Origin: Acidobacteriaceae bacterium KBS 83
GTDB taxonomy: Bacteria; Acidobacteriota; Terriglobia; Terriglobales; Acidobacteriaceae
Length of the DNA stretch: 64,000 nt
NCBI GenBank assembly: GCA_000381585.1
Contig: KB906734.1
Location: forward strand, 124,001-188,000
Direction: 5' to 3'
The notes under the pieces are model-generated. The model saw nothing but the letters and a program-made list of their open reading frames with translations. It was not told the origin of the DNA and made no database searches. Shown here in pieces: positions 1 to 8,818 of this stretch. A program made the position numbers and the translations under genes. Every line of letters begins with the position of its first letter. The stretch's first letter is position 1.

Positions 1-1313
1 TTCGCTGCTTGTTGGCCGTACCCGCGCTCCGGTTGCCTTTGGATCGGTTGCTGGGTCGCCCCTGCTCGATTCTGCTGGTTGAAATTGGGCTGTGTGCCGG
101 CCCGCTGATTCGGATTGACCGCACCGGGCCGGGATTGGCCTGCGTTCGAACCTGCCCGATTCTGCTGATTGAGGTTGGGCTGCGTGCCGCCGCGCTGTTG
201 CACTAGGTTTTCCGCATTTTGGTTCCGGTATTGTGTCTGATTGCGATTCTGATTGAAGTTCGGTTCTTTGTAATTACCGTTGAAGTTATTCGCCCGATTG
301 TTCGGGTTCACGTTATTGCGGTTGACGTTGTTAGCGTTGTAATTGTTGCGATTGATATTGTTGGTGTTGATGTTGTTGGCGTTGTAATTGTTGCGATTGA
401 CGTTGTTGTAGTTCGCGTTCTTGTAATAGTTGTTGCGGTTGACGAACGTGTTCGAATTGGAGACGTAGACGTTCCGGTTGTAAGTAACCGAGGAATTGTT
501 CCAGCCGCATCCCCAGGAATTCCAGCCCCAGCCGCAGCAACCCCCGCTGTTCATGGCCGCCCCGACGGCGATGCCGACGCTAAAAGAGAGCAAGCTTGCC
601 GCAGCCATCTCACCGCCGGAGTATCCCGGATACGCTGCCACCGGGGCACCGTAAACAGCCGTCGGGTTATAAGTCGGTACGTAAACCACCTCCGGTTGCG
701 CCGGCTGAATCACGATGGTTTGCGGAGGCGGCTGGACCACCGTCGTTTGCGGCTGGCCGGAGGATGACTGAGCCGCTGGAGCCGTACCGGGTGACTGGTT
801 CTCCACAGAGACGTTTTGTTGCGGATTACTTTTGAGATTTCCGGCCTGCTGGGCGCGTTGGCGCATGACCTGTACCGCGTTCATGACGCTCTGAGGAATA
901 TTGAAGTATGCGTCACCAAGTGCTGACGTCCAGGAGAGGTTTGTGGCCATCTGCCCCAACACATCCGAAAACTGCGTAAGCCCCTTCACGCTCACATCCC
1001 AGGGCTGCTGGTTCACCGCCTCCATCAGTTGCTGGCCCTTGAGTGCGGAATTCTGCTGTAGCCACTGGTACGCCGCCGTGACCTGGTCGGGAAAAGTGGA
1101 CGCCCCTAGGACTTGCGCCAGCAGGTTATCGGGGAAAAGAGCAATTGGCGCTACCAGTTGGTAGAGTTGGTCCGCTGTGGGCGTGGCATCGGTTGTCGCT
1201 GGGGCTGCTGGCGGCGGGGCTATGGCTGTCTCTGATTTCTTCTTGCAGCCATCCAGCGGAACGATCAGCAGGACACTGAGCAGAATGGAGAGCGATTCTT
1301 TGCAGATCCGCAT
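1..1313 (-). CDS. DUF3300 domain lipoprotein with Asn-rich tail (partial, C-terminus outside window)
   Basis: Reading from an ATG at 1313 the frame stays open to the window edge (437 codons), so the 3' end is missing. The N-terminus is a lipoprotein signal (LIVPLDGC, Cys about residue 23), followed by a DUF3300 core: PTADQLYQLVAPIALFPDNL, then LLAQVLGASTFPDQV, and QPEVVYVPTYNP near residue 240. After a Gly/Trp/Cys segment (GGCCGWGWNSWGCGWN) comes a long low-complexity tail rich in Asn, Arg and Tyr (NRNNYNANN-type units), then Gln/Asn/Gly repeats. DUF3300 proteins are envelope proteins of unknown function; a periplasmic or surface location is inferred from the lipobox. Confidence 0.85.
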   Translation of the reverse strand, partial: MRICKESLSILLSVLLIVPLDGCKKKSETAIAPPPAAPATTDATPTADQLYQLVAPIALFPDNLLAQVLGASTFPDQVTAAYQWLQQNSALKGQQLMEAVNQQPWDVSVKGLTQFSDVLGQMATNLSWTSALGDAYFNIPQSVMNAVQVMRQRAQQAGNLKSNPQQNVSVENQSPGTAPAAQSSSGQPQTTVVQPPPQTIVIQPAQPEVVYVPTYNPTAVYGAPVAAYPGYSGGEMAAASLLSFSVGIAVGAAMNSGGCCGWGWNSWGCGWNNSSVTYNRNVYVSNSNTFVNRNNYYKNANYNNVNRNNYNANNINTNNINRNNYNANNVNRNNVNPNNRANNFNGNYKEPNFNQNRNQTQYRNQNAENLVQQRGGTQPNLNQQNRAGSNAGQSRPGAVNPNQRAGTQPNFNQQNRAGATQQPIQRQPERGYGQQAA

Positions 1314-1465
1314 GGCAACCCCGCTGCTGTACTAGGAAAATTGAACGAACGCCGAGCGTCCTGACGAGACGAACAACGCGTCCATAGTAGGCAGCCGCAC
1401 AGTGCTTGCAAACTGTCAGATTTGACAGCTTTCCTTTACTCGCGTCCCATAAAAAGGCCCGTCTT

Positions 1466-1843
1466 ATGACGGACCCAGAATGTGGCGGCAAACCCGCGAT
1501 AACACGAATGCCGATACGAATCCGGAAAAGACTGATCGGTGACGCGCTCATGTTGTTCCTCGCAGCGGCCCTCCTCCTATGGCTTGCTGACTGGGCAATA
1601 TGGCGCGTGAGAGTCTGGCGCGGCGGCGGTTACGATACCGTCCAGGTGACCCAGCTCCTGCTGACCCCGCTAAAAAATCACAGAGTGAAAGCCGACGAGC
1701 AGAGCACCACCGCCCAATCCTGCGCACGCGCACTCTTCCCCCACGGCGGCAACGACCCATGCTGGTGGTTGCGCCGCCACGCCACCCAATGGCAGTCGGC
1801 ATCCGTGATAACTCCATCATTCGAGCCACACATCGAGCCGTAA
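1466..1843 (+). CDS. Small membrane protein, hypothetical (125 aa)
   Basis: No named family recognised. One clear membrane segment (ALMLFLAAALLLWLADWAIW) follows a basic N-terminus, then a short soluble tail with the motif DTVQVTQLL, a central YDTV patch and a C-terminal NDPCWWLRRH segment. It resembles small single-pass acidobacterial proteins. The start could be the ATG at 1466 or at 1508 (MPIRIRKR); neither has a strong ribosome site. Divergent from the DUF3300 gene. Confidence 0.55.
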   Translation: MTDPECGGKPAITRMPIRIRKRLIGDALMLFLAAALLLWLADWAIWRVRVWRGGGYDTVQVTQLLLTPLKNHRVKADEQSTTAQSCARALFPHGGNDPCWWLRRHATQWQSASVITPSFEPHIEP

Positions 1844-2021
1844 ATTCTTCTCAACCTCGCTGTAACGATGCGCTCTGCTGACTCACGATCTTAAAGCGGT
1901 AGTTAGCGCGCCATAGCTTGCTCCCAATGGCATTCGCAGGGTCTGCCACCGCGGATCGTCGGCCATCGCCGACTATGCAACGAAAAAACGGGCTCAGGCA
2001 TGCACACTGCGGAGGGAAAAC

Positions 2022-3282
2022 ATGCGTGCAGGATTCGGAATTCTTGCTATCGCAATCGTCACTATCTCGGTTGCTGTTCCAGCCCAGCAATACACTCTGG
2101 TACAGCTTGGCACCTTCGGTGGCACGAACAGTTTCGCTTACTCCGTCAATAACTCCGGTCAAGTTGCTGGAGAGGCAAATCTCCCGGGTGACTTGTCCGC
2201 CCATGCCTTCCTCTACGATAACGGTTCAAAGATTGATCTGGGAGCGCTCGGAGGAGACTCAAGCAAAGCGTACTCGTTGAACGATAGTGGACAATTGACA
2301 GGCGCGGCCGAGTTACCCAACCTCCGCTTCCATGCCTTCCTTTACTCCTCCGGCAGCATGCAGGATCTCGATCCTGCCCATCCGAACCATACCGGCTTCG
2401 GAGCTTCCATCAATGCATCAGGCTCGATTCTGGGCTACAGGAACTATGCGCCCGTCGTCTTTAGCGGAGACACCGTCGCCTCTGTGCCGCACGGAAGCTT
2501 TGACGCCATAGATGCATTCGCAATCAACAATGCCGGACAGGTCGCCGGAACATGCATTAAGGGAAATGCCGTGGTGCATGGATGTCTCGTCACCGGCGCC
2601 GTCCGATCTCAATCCATTACCCTCTTTCACAATCGCCGATGGCAACGGCATCAACAATCTCGGCGACGTCTGTAGTGAGAGCTTGGTACCCAACTCCGAA
2701 ACGTCGCCGCGCCCGACGCTTTGGAGCGGTGGCTCAAGATTCAATCTCGGCCTGCCTTCCGGCTTCACCGAGGGCACCTGCAACGCTCTGAACGACTACG
2801 GACAAAGAGTCGGCAATGCAACCCAGAACGGTAGCCCTTTCACGCGCCACGCGGTTCTATACAACGCCCTCCTGGGCGCGAAGGATCTGAACCAGCTCGT
2901 CTCTCAAAACTCCGGTGTTGTCATCACCGATGCATTCTCTATCTCCAACTCCGGCTACATCGCTGCCTCATGCAATGGGGCCACCGCATGCCTGCTCGAA
3001 CCCAATTTCATCCTCATTCTCAAGAAGTACATCTTCGCTTTGGAACAGGGCGACCCCGGCTGTATTCAGTGCAGAACCGTCTTGATACCTGAGGCACGCT
3101 CGCTGCCCGAATCGCTCAGCGATCTCACGCCCACACAGCAGAAGCGGACGATCGCCACAGTCGACCTCATCACGATTCAACTCCGTCAGTTGGAGCCGGC
3201 CCGCCAGATCACGGGGCCGCAGACGCGGATTCTCCTGCACCAGTCACAACTCGTCATCAATGCGATCAGGACTGCGAGATAA
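2022..3282 (+). pseudogene. HAF-repeat secreted protein, frameshifted
   Basis: From the ATG at 2022 there is a signal peptide (ILAIAIVTISVAVPAQQ) and several HAF-type repeats (pattern AFLY.(N/S)G...DLG(A/T)LGG...S.NNSGQVAG). The frame breaks near 2595-2610 and ends at 2675, but the same repeat pattern continues in the next frame (NGINNLGDV, LNDYGQRVGNA, ISNSGYIAAS) to a stop at 3282. One extra base, or loss of two, at about 2600 (GGCGCCGTCC) accounts for it. The last 90 residues are a charged helical tail. HAF proteins are predicted extracellular; function unknown. It is either a recent pseudogene or a local sequence error. Confidence 0.75.
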
Positions 3283-3320
3283 GAGGAGCACCAATTACTG
3301 ATCTGGCCGACTTACGCCCA

Positions 3321-3923
3321 TTACTGCGCCTTTGCGACATCCTCGCTCACCCGCGTCTGGTCCGTGATCCAGTTCACCTCCCACGTCTTGCCCCAGTCGT
3401 CGGACCACGCCTGCTCAAAGTGCGCCGAGTTAGGCGTAATCTTCGACCAGACATAGCGCACCAGAATCGGCTTGCCGTGCCAAATCTCCTGGTCGTAAAA
3501 CTCTCCGCGCCCGTCCTTGAACGCGCCAACCGTGGCCGGCAGACCCAGCTCGCCGCTCTTCTGGTTCGCCCAATACAGACTCCACCGGTGCGACTCCGGA
3601 TCGTACAGCCGCAGCGTCAACCCCTGCACATGTCCCGATGGTCCGTCGGTGTCGAACCGCTCCAGTTGAGCCCCGCCATCCCACAGCTTATGCGTCACCG
3701 AGGTGCCGTCAAATTCGACCCAGCTGTGAGAGCCCGTCAACGGATGCACCAGCCGCTTCAGGTGAATCTTCCAGCTGCCCGCCTCGAAATCGAAATCATG
3801 CTGCCCATCTCTTGGTACGGCAGCCTGTGCCGGAGCCGTCTGCGCCGAAGCATTGGCCGCATGCAACGCGAGACCGCCGATGCACGACAAAACGTAGCTC
3901 ATCAGACGCTGAATCGATGTCAT
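3321..3923 (-). CDS. Secreted hypothetical protein (200 aa)
   Basis: The start at 3923 is chosen because GGAGGAAGGG precedes the ATG at ideal spacing. An N-terminal signal peptide (LSCIGGLALHAANASAQ) is followed by one compact beta-rich domain with HDFDFEAGSWK, WVEFDGTSV, LTLRLYDPESHRWSLYW and DDWGKTWEVNW. The pattern resembles DUF1579-like lipocalin-type proteins that are common as orphan genes in soil bacteria. Predicted periplasmic. Convergent with the HAF gene. No function assigned. Confidence 0.7.
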   Translation of the reverse strand: MTSIQRLMSYVLSCIGGLALHAANASAQTAPAQAAVPRDGQHDFDFEAGSWKIHLKRLVHPLTGSHSWVEFDGTSVTHKLWDGGAQLERFDTDGPSGHVQGLTLRLYDPESHRWSLYWANQKSGELGLPATVGAFKDGRGEFYDQEIWHGKPILVRYVWSKITPNSAHFEQAWSDDWGKTWEVNWITDQTRVSEDVAKAQ

Positions 3924-4134
3924 CCCTTCCTCCGATCTACATGCAGAAGGGTGCCATCGTGCCTGGTACTTAGAAATATCCACTCTTCATCAATTTCGTG
4001 ATACCACTTAGTTCACAACTGTTCACAACTGCAGCACGGCGGACATGTACCATGAAAAGCGGCTTCCCCCGCATTGCTGTTGACTCCGGAGCCATAATGG
4101 TCCGGCCCGGAAACATATCTCCCACGGAGCAGAT

Positions 4135-4941
4135 ATGCCCGCACCCGTCGATCTCTACGACAGCGCGTACGGCAACTATGCAACGGATATCTATCGCCAA
4201 GTTCGCGTCGCCACCTATGGCGAAGATCTCGGCCAGACAAGCTGGGTCACCAACGAAGAGTCGCACGCGATCCCTCAGGCACTAGAGCTCACGCCCGACT
4301 CCCGCGTCCTCGAAATCGGCTGCGGCTCCGGCCGCTACGCCCTGCAGATCGCCGCCATCATCGGCTGCACCATCGTTGGCGTGGACATCAACGAGGCCGG
4401 CATCCGCAACGCCAACTCGCTCGCCTGCGCACGCAATCTCTCCAGCCGCGTCTCCTTCCAGCAATGCGACGTCGCGAAGGCGCTGCCTTTTCCCAACACC
4501 GACTTCGACGCCATCTTCGCAAACGATGTCCTCTGCCACATCCCCGGACGCCCCGCACTCCTCCGCGAAATATTCCGCGTTCTCAAGCCGCGCGGCCGCC
4601 TCCTCTTCAGTGACGCTCTCATCATCGGGGGAGCCGTCACTCACCAGGAGATCGCTACCCGCAGCTCGATCGGCTACTACACTTTCGCTCCGCCTGGACA
4701 CAACGAGTGCCTGATCGAGAAAGCAGGCTTTTGCCTGCTCGAAGCGATGGATACCACCGCAAGCGCCGCCGCCATCGCCGAACGCTGGCGTGAAGCCCGA
4801 AACCAGCGCCGCGAACCGCTGATCTCCATGGAAGGCCTCACTACCTTCGAGGGCCTGCAGCAATTCCTTGCATGCGTCTCCACATTAAGCAGCGAACGCC
4901 GCCTGCTGCGTTATCTCTATCTCGCCCAAAAACCAGACTAG
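4135..4941 (+). CDS. Class I SAM-dependent methyltransferase
   Basis: 268 aa. Motif I is VLEIGCGSGRYALQIA (residues about 59-74), motif II acidic end is GVDIN, motif IV is FDAIFANDVLCHI and the post-IV helix/strand is IFRVLKPRGRLLFSD. This matches the Methyltransf_11 fold, and the overall layout (about 45 residues before motif I, long C-terminal helical part) recalls small-molecule N- or C-methyltransferases of the glycine/sarcosine type. Substrate cannot be told from sequence. A GGAG lies 8 bases before the ATG. The upstream region carries a short direct repeat (GTTCACAACT twice at about 4012-4031). Confidence 0.85.
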   Translation: MPAPVDLYDSAYGNYATDIYRQVRVATYGEDLGQTSWVTNEESHAIPQALELTPDSRVLEIGCGSGRYALQIAAIIGCTIVGVDINEAGIRNANSLACARNLSSRVSFQQCDVAKALPFPNTDFDAIFANDVLCHIPGRPALLREIFRVLKPRGRLLFSDALIIGGAVTHQEIATRSSIGYYTFAPPGHNECLIEKAGFCLLEAMDTTASAAAIAERWREARNQRREPLISMEGLTTFEGLQQFLACVSTLSSERRLLRYLYLAQKPD

Positions 4942-5186
4942 CTGCGAGGGTTCAACTCGGCACGACGCGGACGCCCCACCGCGAGGTCATTCCCCGTTCG
5001 GCGCCCCGGATACGCGAGCCCTATACGCAACACGCAAGGGTACAGATCCACCCGTACCAAAAAAATCCGAGCGAATTTCCATCCTCAACGTCTTGTTTAG
5101 CGTCGCCTCGAATGCAAACACACCGGGCGCACAGTTATCCCGGCTTCCGCCCTTCTCTGTCCGCACACCATTGTGAGAGGTACGCT

Positions 5187-5978
5187 GTGACGCCAGTAGC
5201 TCCCGAAAAACCGGAACCCATTCGCAAGTGTGTAGCAGTCGCCTTCGCCTCGATTCTGCTGCTCCTTGCGCCGTTCGCTTCCCATGGTTTCGCCCAGTCG
5301 CAGACCGCGAAGTTAGCTGACCTTACCGCCGCGAACGAAAAACCTTCGACGTATAAGACGTTCTATCTCAGCAACGTCACCCGGCTGCAGGATGCCAATG
5401 AAATCCAGACCGATCTGCGCAACATGCTTCCCACGGCAAAACTGTTTTATGTGCCCTCGCAGAGCGCCATCTCCATTCGTGGCTCGGACGAAGACATCGC
5501 GCTCGCGCAGAAGATCCTCGCCGACCTCGACCGCACGCGCAAGGCCTATCGCCTCACCTACACCATCACCGAAACCGACAACGGACAGCCCTCCGGGAAG
5601 CAGCACGTCACGCTCATCGTGGCGCCGGGCGGGAAGACGGATTTCAAGCAGGGCAGCAAGGTGCCTCTCGTCATCGGCACCTATCCGCAGGGCGCGCAGC
5701 CTCCGCACTCGGACGTGCAATATCAGGACATCGGGCTGGAGATCGAGGCCACGCTCAACGGCTATGCCGACGGCGTCCACCTCCTCACCCGCATCGCGCA
5801 GTCCAGTGTGGCCGATGAGAAATCCGGCGTCGGCTCGCAGGACCCCATCTTCCGTCAGACCACACTCGACGGCACCGCCACCCTCGTGCCCGGCAAGCCC
5901 CTCATCCTCGGCTCCCTCGACATCCCCGGCACCAACCGCCATCAGCAGGTCGAAGTCATCTCAGAAACCATTCCCTGA
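5187..5978 (+). CDS. Secretin-like periplasmic protein without a pore domain
   Basis: The GTG at 5187 is preferred because GAGAGG lies six bases upstream and it opens on a signal peptide (AVAFASILLLLAPFASHGFAQ). Residues 50-115 look like a secretin N-type (NolW/BON-like) domain: YLSNVTRLQDANEIQTDL, then AISIRGSDEDIALAQKILAD. The C-terminal half (VPLVIGTY, DIGLEIEATLNG, LILGSLDIPG) recalls the beta part of secretins, but the total of 263 aa is far shorter than a real secretin. Such stand-alone proteins occur in acidobacteria; role unknown, probably envelope. Confidence 0.65.
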   Translation: MTPVAPEKPEPIRKCVAVAFASILLLLAPFASHGFAQSQTAKLADLTAANEKPSTYKTFYLSNVTRLQDANEIQTDLRNMLPTAKLFYVPSQSAISIRGSDEDIALAQKILADLDRTRKAYRLTYTITETDNGQPSGKQHVTLIVAPGGKTDFKQGSKVPLVIGTYPQGAQPPHSDVQYQDIGLEIEATLNGYADGVHLLTRIAQSSVADEKSGVGSQDPIFRQTTLDGTATLVPGKPLILGSLDIPGTNRHQQVEVISETIP

Positions 5979-6063
5979 ACACGCGATCCCTCCCCCTCCG
6001 GAAAAGAGCGTCTCGGGCAGCGCAGTGTCAGGAAAGAGTTGGAGACTCGCCGTGTTCCGGCAG

Positions 6064-6471
6064 TTAGGCAACTCCGGTCGCCATGGGCACCGGTGCTGGC
6101 GCACCCTGCAACATGACAAGTCCCCGCGGTTCGCAACAAGCCTTTCTCAGCACTGCCAGATCCGCCTGCATCTGGCGATTTCCCTTGAAGGATCTCAATG
6201 CTGCATCCAGGACGGCAGCCCCTCCCGTATCTTCGGGGCGCTCGATTCTGTAATGCATCCACTTTCCCTCGCGGCGCGCGGAAACAATACCGGCATTTCG
6301 CAGATATGCCAGATGCCTCGATATCTTCGGCTGGCTCTGTTTCAAAATCTCCACGAAATAGCACACGCATATCTCTCGGCCATCCATCAGATTCAGCAGC
6401 CTTAGCCGCGTCGGGTCCGCAAGCGCGGCAAACATGCGAGCGAGATCGAACGGCTTCTTGGAACGGCGCAT
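6064..6471 (-). CDS. arsR: ArsR-family arsenic-responsive repressor
   Basis: 135 aa winged-helix protein. The DNA-binding region shows MFAALADPTRLRLLNLM, then the sensor motif EICVCYFVEIL with a Cys-x-Cys pair, and the recognition helix SQPKISRHLAYLRNAGIV. In the family the CxC pair binds As(III)/Sb(III) and releases DNA. It is transcribed away from arsM-arsC-aqpS, so it most likely represses the shared intergenic region. Two further cysteines (KACCEP) sit near the C-terminus. Confidence 0.92.
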   Translation of the reverse strand: MRRSKKPFDLARMFAALADPTRLRLLNLMDGREICVCYFVEILKQSQPKISRHLAYLRNAGIVSARREGKWMHYRIERPEDTGGAAVLDAALRSFKGNRQMQADLAVLRKACCEPRGLVMLQGAPAPVPMATGVA

Positions 6472-6488
6472 GGGCCATTATATACGCC

Positions 6489-6517
6489 TTGACAGATATA
6501 TCTTTTAAGAAATACAT
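6489..6517 (+). promoter_or_regulatory. Sigma70-type promoter of the ars operon
   Basis: TTGACA (6489-6494), a spacer of exactly 17 bases, then ATACAT (6512-6517). It reads towards arsM, about 33 bases before its start codon. An inverted pair ATATACG (6480-6486) / CGTATAT (6527-6533) brackets the promoter and is a candidate ArsR operator, as is the inner CGTTAACG palindrome at 6521-6528. Confidence 0.65.
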
Positions 6518-6549
6518 TCGCGTTAACGTATATGAAGGAGTTCACCTCC

Positions 6550-7407
6550 ATGTCCAACCAGACCGCCGTCCGTCAGAAATATGGCTCCATCGCACGAAAT
6601 GTGGCCGACACCGCTACGGCCGCGTGCTGCGATCCAGCCCTCCGCTGTTGTGACCCCATTACCAAGGACCTCTACACCGACGGCGAGAAAGGCACACTCC
6701 CGGAAAAGGCAGTTCTGGCCTCCCTTGGCTGCGGCAACCCGACCGCATTGATCGATTTGAAGCAGGGCGAAACTGTGCTCGACCTTGGTTCGGGCGGCGG
6801 CATCGACGTGCTGCTCTCCGCGAAGCGCGTGGGCCCCACGGGCAAAGCCTATGGGCTCGACATGACCGATGACATGCTGGCACTTGCTCGAGACAACCAG
6901 AGGCAGGCCGGTGCCACGAACGTCGAATTTCTTAAGGGCGAGATAGAAAACATCCCGCTTCCGGATAACTCCGTCGACGTCGTCATCTCCAATTGCGTCA
7001 TCAACCTCTCCGCGGACAAAGGTCGCGTACTGCGCGAGGCTTTCCGCGTGATCAAGCCCGGAGGCCGCTTCGCCGTCTCGGACGTCGTCGTTCGCGGCGA
7101 AGTACCTGCATCGGTCCGCAACAGCATGCTCCTCTGGATCGGCTGCATCTCCGGAGCGCTCGAGGAAAACGACTATCGCGGCAAACTTCGTGAGGCAGGT
7201 TTCGCAAACATCGATCTCGAGCCGACTCGCACCTACAACATCGAAGATGCGCGCATTTTCCTGACCGAAGCCGGCATCGACGTTGACGAGATTGCTCCGC
7301 AGGTCGAAGGAAAGTTCCTCAGCGCCTTCATTCGCGCCTCCAAACCGCTCGAGCCTTGTTGTGACTCCGCTTGTTGCTCGGCAGATGATCCGTCGCGCGG
7401 AAACTAG
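6550..7407 (+). CDS. arsM: Arsenite S-adenosylmethionine methyltransferase
   Basis: 285 aa from the ATG at 6550, with AAGGAG at 6535-6540; an ATG at 6532 would swallow this site. SAM motif I is VLDLGSGGGIDVLL. The cysteines typical of ArsM are present: SLGCGNPTA, ISNCVINLS and LWIGCISGA, plus an N-terminal CC...CC cluster and a C-terminal CCDSACC tail. Known ArsM enzymes methylate As(III) in the cytoplasm to mono-, di- and volatile trimethylarsine. First gene of an operon with arsC (2-base gap) and the aquaporin. Confidence 0.93.
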   Translation: MSNQTAVRQKYGSIARNVADTATAACCDPALRCCDPITKDLYTDGEKGTLPEKAVLASLGCGNPTALIDLKQGETVLDLGSGGGIDVLLSAKRVGPTGKAYGLDMTDDMLALARDNQRQAGATNVEFLKGEIENIPLPDNSVDVVISNCVINLSADKGRVLREAFRVIKPGGRFAVSDVVVRGEVPASVRNSMLLWIGCISGALEENDYRGKLREAGFANIDLEPTRTYNIEDARIFLTEAGIDVDEIAPQVEGKFLSAFIRASKPLEPCCDSACCSADDPSRGN

Positions 7408-7409
7408 CC

Positions 7410-7901
7410 ATGCCTGCCCACTACAACGTTCTCTTTCTATGCACCGGCAATTCCGCACGATCCATCATGGCGGAAGCAATCCTCAACCATAAGGCCAAAG
7501 GCGGTTTCACTGCATTCAGCGCAGGCAGCCACCCGTCCGGCTCCGTGCGGCCCGAGGCGATCAGGCAGCTTGCCTCCGCCGGCATCGCGGTAGAAGGGCT
7601 GCGCAGCAAATCGTGGGATGAGTTCTCACTCCCCGATGCGCCCCCAATGCACTTTGTCTTCACTGTCTGCGACAACGCGGCCCGGGAGGTCTGTCCCCTC
7701 TGGCCCGGCCAGCCGATGACCGCTCATTGGGGCGTCGCCGATCCGGCAGCAGTCCGCGGCACGCCCGAGAAGATAGAACGCTCCTATCGCGACGCCTTCC
7801 ATATACTCGACCGCAGAATCGGCCTCTTCCTATCCTTGCCGCTCACCATCCTGGGGCAGCTTGCGATTCAGCGCAGCATCGAGGACATAGGCCGCTCATG
7901 A
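7410..7901 (+). CDS. arsC: Arsenate reductase, low-molecular-weight phosphatase family
   Basis: 163 aa. The CX5R phosphate loop is at residues 11-17 (FLCTGNSARS). The later cysteine pair (VCDNAAREVCP) is that of thioredoxin-coupled ArsC enzymes, which relay a disulfide through three cysteines. The enzyme converts arsenate to arsenite, providing substrate for ArsM and for efflux. Its stop codon overlaps the next start (ATGA at 7898-7901). Confidence 0.92.
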   Translation: MPAHYNVLFLCTGNSARSIMAEAILNHKAKGGFTAFSAGSHPSGSVRPEAIRQLASAGIAVEGLRSKSWDEFSLPDAPPMHFVFTVCDNAAREVCPLWPGQPMTAHWGVADPAAVRGTPEKIERSYRDAFHILDRRIGLFLSLPLTILGQLAIQRSIEDIGRS

Positions 7902-8818
7902 CATCCAGCCTCTCGCGCCGCGTTGCCGCGGAATTTGTCGGAACGCTGTTTCTCCTCGCCGCCGTGGTTGGTTCCGGAATCATGGGTGAACGCCTCAGCG
8001 GGGGCAACGTCGCCATCGCCCTCCTCGCCAACACACTAGCCACCGGCACTGCACTCGTTGCCATCATCCTCGCCTTCGGACCCATCTCCGGTTCGCATCT
8101 CAATCCGGCTGTCACCCTCGTCGGCGCGTGGACCGGTGAAATCTCGTGGCGCCACGCCCTCCCCTACATCGCCGCGCAAACCGCCGGTGCCTTCTCAGGC
8201 GTTGCCGTCGCCCATTTCATGTTCGGCGCTCCGGTCTTCTCCGCTTCGATTCATGTTCGCAGCGGACCGGCACAAATCTTCAGCGAGTTCGTCGCCACCT
8301 TCGGCTTGCTCGCGGTCATCTGGGGATGTGTGCGCACTCGACCCGCAGCCGTACCCTTTGCCGTTGGCACGTACATCACCGCCGCCTACTGGTTCACGGC
8401 ATCCACTTCCTTTGCCAATCCCGCCGTCACCCTCGCCCGCTCAGCAACGAATACATTCGCCGGCATTCGGCCAGTGGACGTTATTCCATTCGTAGCCGCC
8501 GAACTCGCGGGGGCATTCGCCGCCGCACTCCTCTTCCAATGGCTATTCCCAAAAAGAATCGCGGATACCGCGCCGCTTCCGCACGCGCCTTCCTCGACAC
8601 TACCCTCACCCTCGCCGCGGGCACCCACAAGGTCTCCGTCTACGCCGCCGGTCAGGACAACTCCCTCCAGCGCAAGGACTACACCATCACCGTCAAGTAA
8701 ATTGCGGGCATCCCAGTCTGACGAAAGTCAGGCTGGGAGTCTTGTTACGGGGCGATCCAATCTCCCGCGGGGAACGCGAACGCTCAGGCGTTCGTTCCTC
8801 CATCCACGGTCAGGTTAG
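7898..8818 (+). CDS. MIP-family aquaglyceroporin of the ars operon (AqpS-like)
   Basis: Translationally coupled to arsC. Six membrane segments are readable, with both pore boxes: HLNPAVTL and FANPAVTL. The MIP domain ends around residue 220 (LLFQWLFPKRIA, about 8560). The remaining 85 residues are Ser/Thr/Pro/Arg-rich and look like read-through of unrelated DNA, so the native stop is probably lost (see 8574-8700). In ars operons such channels let arsenite made by ArsC leave the cell; no arsB or acr3 pump is present here. Confidence 0.85.
   Translation: MTSSLSRRVAAEFVGTLFLLAAVVGSGIMGERLSGGNVAIALLANTLATGTALVAIILAFGPISGSHLNPAVTLVGAWTGEISWRHALPYIAAQTAGAFSGVAVAHFMFGAPVFSASIHVRSGPAQIFSEFVATFGLLAVIWGCVRTRPAAVPFAVGTYITAAYWFTASTSFANPAVTLARSATNTFAGIRPVDVIPFVAAELAGAFAAALLFQWLFPKRIADTAPLPHAPSSTLPSPSPRAPTRSPSTPPVRTTPSSARTTPSPSSKLRASQSDESQAGSLVTGRSNLPRGTRTLRRSFLHPRSG
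8574..8700 (+). pseudogene. 3' remnant of an unrelated surface-protein gene
   Basis: In the frame one off from the aquaporin, 8574-8700 reads ARAFLDTTLTLAAGTHKVSV, then YAAGQDNSLQRKDYTITVK and a stop. This is what the end of an Ig-like or cadherin-like extracellular domain looks like, and is far more protein-like than the aquaporin's own tail. It implies a deletion joint near 8550-8580 that fused the aquaporin to the end of a lost gene. Confidence 0.55.
8712..8737 (+). terminator. Stem-loop with GAAA loop after the ars operon
   Basis: CCCAGTCTGAC, loop GAAA, GTCAGGCTGGG, with one mismatch pair. It lies 12 bases after the remnant's stop codon and is followed only by a weak T stretch, so it is a likely but not strong terminator. 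The minus-strand SDR gene ends at 8784. Confidence 0.45.

Noticed and set aside
331-540. Regular short repeats of about 18-36 bases that could suggest a CRISPR-like array
   Set aside because: They are in-frame degenerate Asn-rich codon repeats inside the DUF3300 gene with no conserved repeat/spacer structure.
219-767. Long plus-strand frame rich in Val, Ile and Asp
   Set aside because: It is the antisense of the Asn-rich repeat of the DUF3300 gene; the repetitive Val/Ile pattern comes from reversed AAC/AAT codons.
4012-4031. Tandem GTTCACAACT repeat upstream of the methyltransferase
   Set aside because: Only two units and no partner site; could be an operator but nothing supports it.
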